Positions 61,877 through 64,000 of a stretch of DNA of 64,000 nt are shown one piece after another. The notes beneath the pieces were generated by a model. That model made no database searches and was not told the origin of the DNA. It worked only from the letters and a program-made list of their open reading frames with translations. The stretch spans positions 79,118,369 through 79,182,368 of the forward strand of contig CM055312.2 of the NCBI GenBank assembly GCA_029255685.2, written 5' to 3'. The position numbers and the translations under genes are program-made. Source of the DNA: Silene conica. Taxonomy: Eukaryota; Streptophyta; Magnoliopsida; Caryophyllales; Caryophyllaceae. The number at the start of each line of letters is the position of its first letter. Positions within the stretch are counted from its first letter, which is position 1.

Positions 61877-64000
61877 AAGTTGGAGGATGTGTGAACATGC
61901 CAAACTTGGTTTGAAGGAGATTATGTTGAGGACCATTCAAGACTTTGGTAAGAAGATCAGCAGGTTGCTGTTTGGTAGGCACATATGACAAGCTGATTAG
62001 ACCTGCTTGTAACTTTTCTCTGACGAAATGACAGTCCAAATCAATGTGCTTTGTACGCTCGTGGAATACGGGGTTCTTAGCAATGTGAATAGCAGATTGA
62101 CTATCACATTTGACTGGTATAGGAAGAATGTCAGGAACATTTAGTTCAGAGAGCAACCTACTTAGCCAGGCCAACTCAGCTGTGATTCTCCTTAATGATC
62201 TGTATTCTGCCTCTGCTGAAGAAAGAGATACAGTCTCTTGTTTCTTTGACTTCCAAGAAATAAGTGAACCTCCTAGGAAAACTAAGTAACCACTCACAGA
62301 CCTTCTTGTTGTAGGACATGCCGCCCAGTCTGCATCACAGAAACCTTCAAGAAGAAAAGAGGAGTCATTGTTGAGTAAGAGACCTCTAGCTGGATCTTTT
62401 GCAATGTACTGTAAAACATGCATTGCTGCTTTCCAGTGCTGATCTCTGGGAAAAGCCATGAATTGGCTTAAAGACTGAACTGAGAAAGCTATATCAGGCC
62501 TTGTGTTGGTTAAGTAATTCATCTTGCCAACAAGTCTTTTGTAATCTGCTGGATTGTCTATCAGATTATCAGTGTCTGCATTCAGTTTAATTGCTGCATC
62601 CAAGGGACTGTTTACTGTTCTACCAGATGGACACTTGAACTCTTCAACCAATTCTTTGGCAAATTTTTGTTGTGTCACAGCCATTCCCTTGTTGGTGTGA
62701 CTAAATTCCATTCCTAAAAAGTAATGGACAGCACCTAAATCTTTGATTTTGAAAGTGTTGTCCAAAAAGATCTTTAAATTCTTGATTTCTTCAATATTAT
62801 CACCAGTGATGATGATATCATCTACATATACTGCCAAGTACACAACTGTCCCATTCGTTTTCTTGGAAAATAATGAATAATCATTCAAGGATTGCCTGAA
62901 ACCTCTAGATTTCAATGCCTAACAAAGCTTGGCATTCCATTGCCTAGAAGCCTGTTTCAGACCATAAACAGACCTTTCTAATTTGCGAACGATGTTAGGA
63001 TGAGCAGTGTGCAGGCCATGAGGTGCTTTCATATAAACTTCTTCATACAAGTAACCATGTAGAAAAGCGTTGTTAACATCTAGTTGTCCTAAATGTCAAC
63101 CTTTCTTTACTGCAACTGCCACAAGAGCTCTAATGGTTGTCATTTTGACAACTGGTGAGAAAGTCTCACTGTAGTCAATTCCTTCTTTCTGTGTGAATCC
63201 CTTCACCACTAGACGAGCCTTGTACCTCTCAATAGTACCATCTGATTTGTGCTTTACTCTGAAAACCCATTTACAAGAAATGGCTTTCTTGCCCTTTGGT
63301 AATGACATCAATGTCCAAGTATTATTTGCTTGTAGTGCTTTAAACTCTGCATCAATAGCTTCTTGCCATTCTGAATATGTAGCAGCTTCTTCATAACTCT
63401 TAGGCTATGGAATAGCCTTGCTTGTGCTAGCTAAAACAGAAGAAACACAAGCAGAAAAACCAGCAGGAATACTTGTATCCTCACATAGAGATGTCAGAGT
63501 GTGAGAACATAATGCAGCATTACAAGACTTCTTTTGATTTGGACAAACATAGTCCTTAAGATAAGATGGGGGTCTCACTGTTCTAGTGGTAGTTCTAACA
63601 GCCTGATCATGATTGTTATTAGGAATGATGTTCATAACAGTATCAGGAGTAGTGAGTGCAGAAACAGTTTCATTAGTGTCAGATGCATTTTCTGTTACTA
63701 TATTTTGTTGTGTGGAATGTGGCAAATTAGAAAAATTGTCAGTAACAGGAATGGGAATACAAGCAGTATGATTATCATTAACATAAGGGAATTGATTTTC
63801 ATGAAAAACAACATTTCTTGAGTAAAATATGTTTTTCTTTTGCAAATCTAAAAGTTGATATGCTTTCTTGCCATTAGGATAAACTAAAAATATGCAAGTA
63901 GTTGCTCTTGGATCAAATTTGTCTCGACCATGTTTAATAGTAGATGCATATGCCAAACATCCAAAAGTTCTCATGTGACTTAAAGTAGGTGCTTTGCCAA
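61875..64000 (-). pseudogene. Copia pol polyprotein (integrase end, reverse transcriptase, RNase H), broken
   Basis: The polyprotein would integrate and copy the element. On the minus strand, [10 protein letters not shown] and the following segment to about 63700 are the post-integrase region. The linker follows, then the RT domain with [47 protein letters not shown] and the catalytic YVDDI box (near 62820). RNase H follows with DADWA, SSAEAEYRSL and TKHIDLDCHFVRE, ending at 61875. In-frame stops occur near 63405 (TAG before PKSYEEA), 63094 (TGA for the Trp in KKGWHLGQ) and 62921 (TAG after NAKLC). The catalytic motifs themselves are intact. Confidence 0.94.

Larger units (their letters stand above)
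61563..64000 (-). mobile_element. Ty1/copia retrotransposon, 3' part, continues past the window
   Basis: From the right edge on the minus strand: the end of integrase, a linker, reverse transcriptase, RNase H, purine tract, 3' LTR. It is cut by the window edge. The reading frame has three stops, so this copy is inactive. Confidence 0.93.

Overview
This is an AT-rich stretch of plant nuclear DNA. It has split genes with GT-AG introns, a nuclear gene for an organelle-type alanyl-tRNA synthetase, an expansin-like gene, intron-containing nuclear tRNA-Tyr, and a dense nest of plant-type transposons (copia and gypsy LTR elements, PIF/Harbinger, hAT, Helitron, Mutator-like MITEs). The host is a core eudicot. 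The flavour of the repeats suggests Caryophyllales, but that is a guess. I see no bacterial, viral or CRISPR features.

Layout. 1-1.6 kb: a Helitron 3' end and a broken pectinesterase 3' end. 1.6-10.4 kb: a complete but non-autonomous copia-type LTR element on the minus strand (two 1.25 kb LTRs, CATTC target duplication, only gag), with a hAT MITE inside it. 10.4-13.1 kb: a Helitron tail with a decayed RPA1-like gene. 13.1-18.3 kb: a decayed PIF/Harbinger element with a SANT/Myb-like ORF1, a dead DDE transposase and an unrecognised third gene; a Tourist MITE sits inside ORF1. 18.7-20.4 kb: the 3' end and LTR of a gypsy element. 21.4-29.0 kb: the main intact gene, a 13-exon alanyl-tRNA synthetase of about 972 residues. 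30.1-34.4 kb: a young 4.3 kb LTR element with no coding capacity. 35.8-36.7 kb: a promoter-like block with telo-box and TGGGCC sites and a possible snoRNA. 36.7-43.7 kb: a duplicated, broken copy of the last three synthetase exons, split by nested Harbinger-type insertions. 43.7-54.2 kb: Helitrons, two neighbouring Tourist-like elements filled with a GTTCA-based minisatellite, and other repeats. 54.4-54.8 kb: a hAT MITE. 57.4-60.9 kb: an intact 5-exon expansin-like A gene whose first intron carries antisense tRNA-His and tRNA-Tyr genes. 61.6-64.0 kb: the 3' end of a decayed copia element running off the window.

Only two protein genes look functional: the synthetase (protein synthesis in plastids, possibly also mitochondria) and the expansin-like A gene (secreted, cell wall). 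The flank just downstream of the synthetase is also recognisable upstream of the expansin-like gene, so a single segmental duplication appears to have been split by about 13 kb of later insertions. Target-site duplications give a relative order of insertion for many elements. Exon joins were made by eye from splice signals and reading frame.
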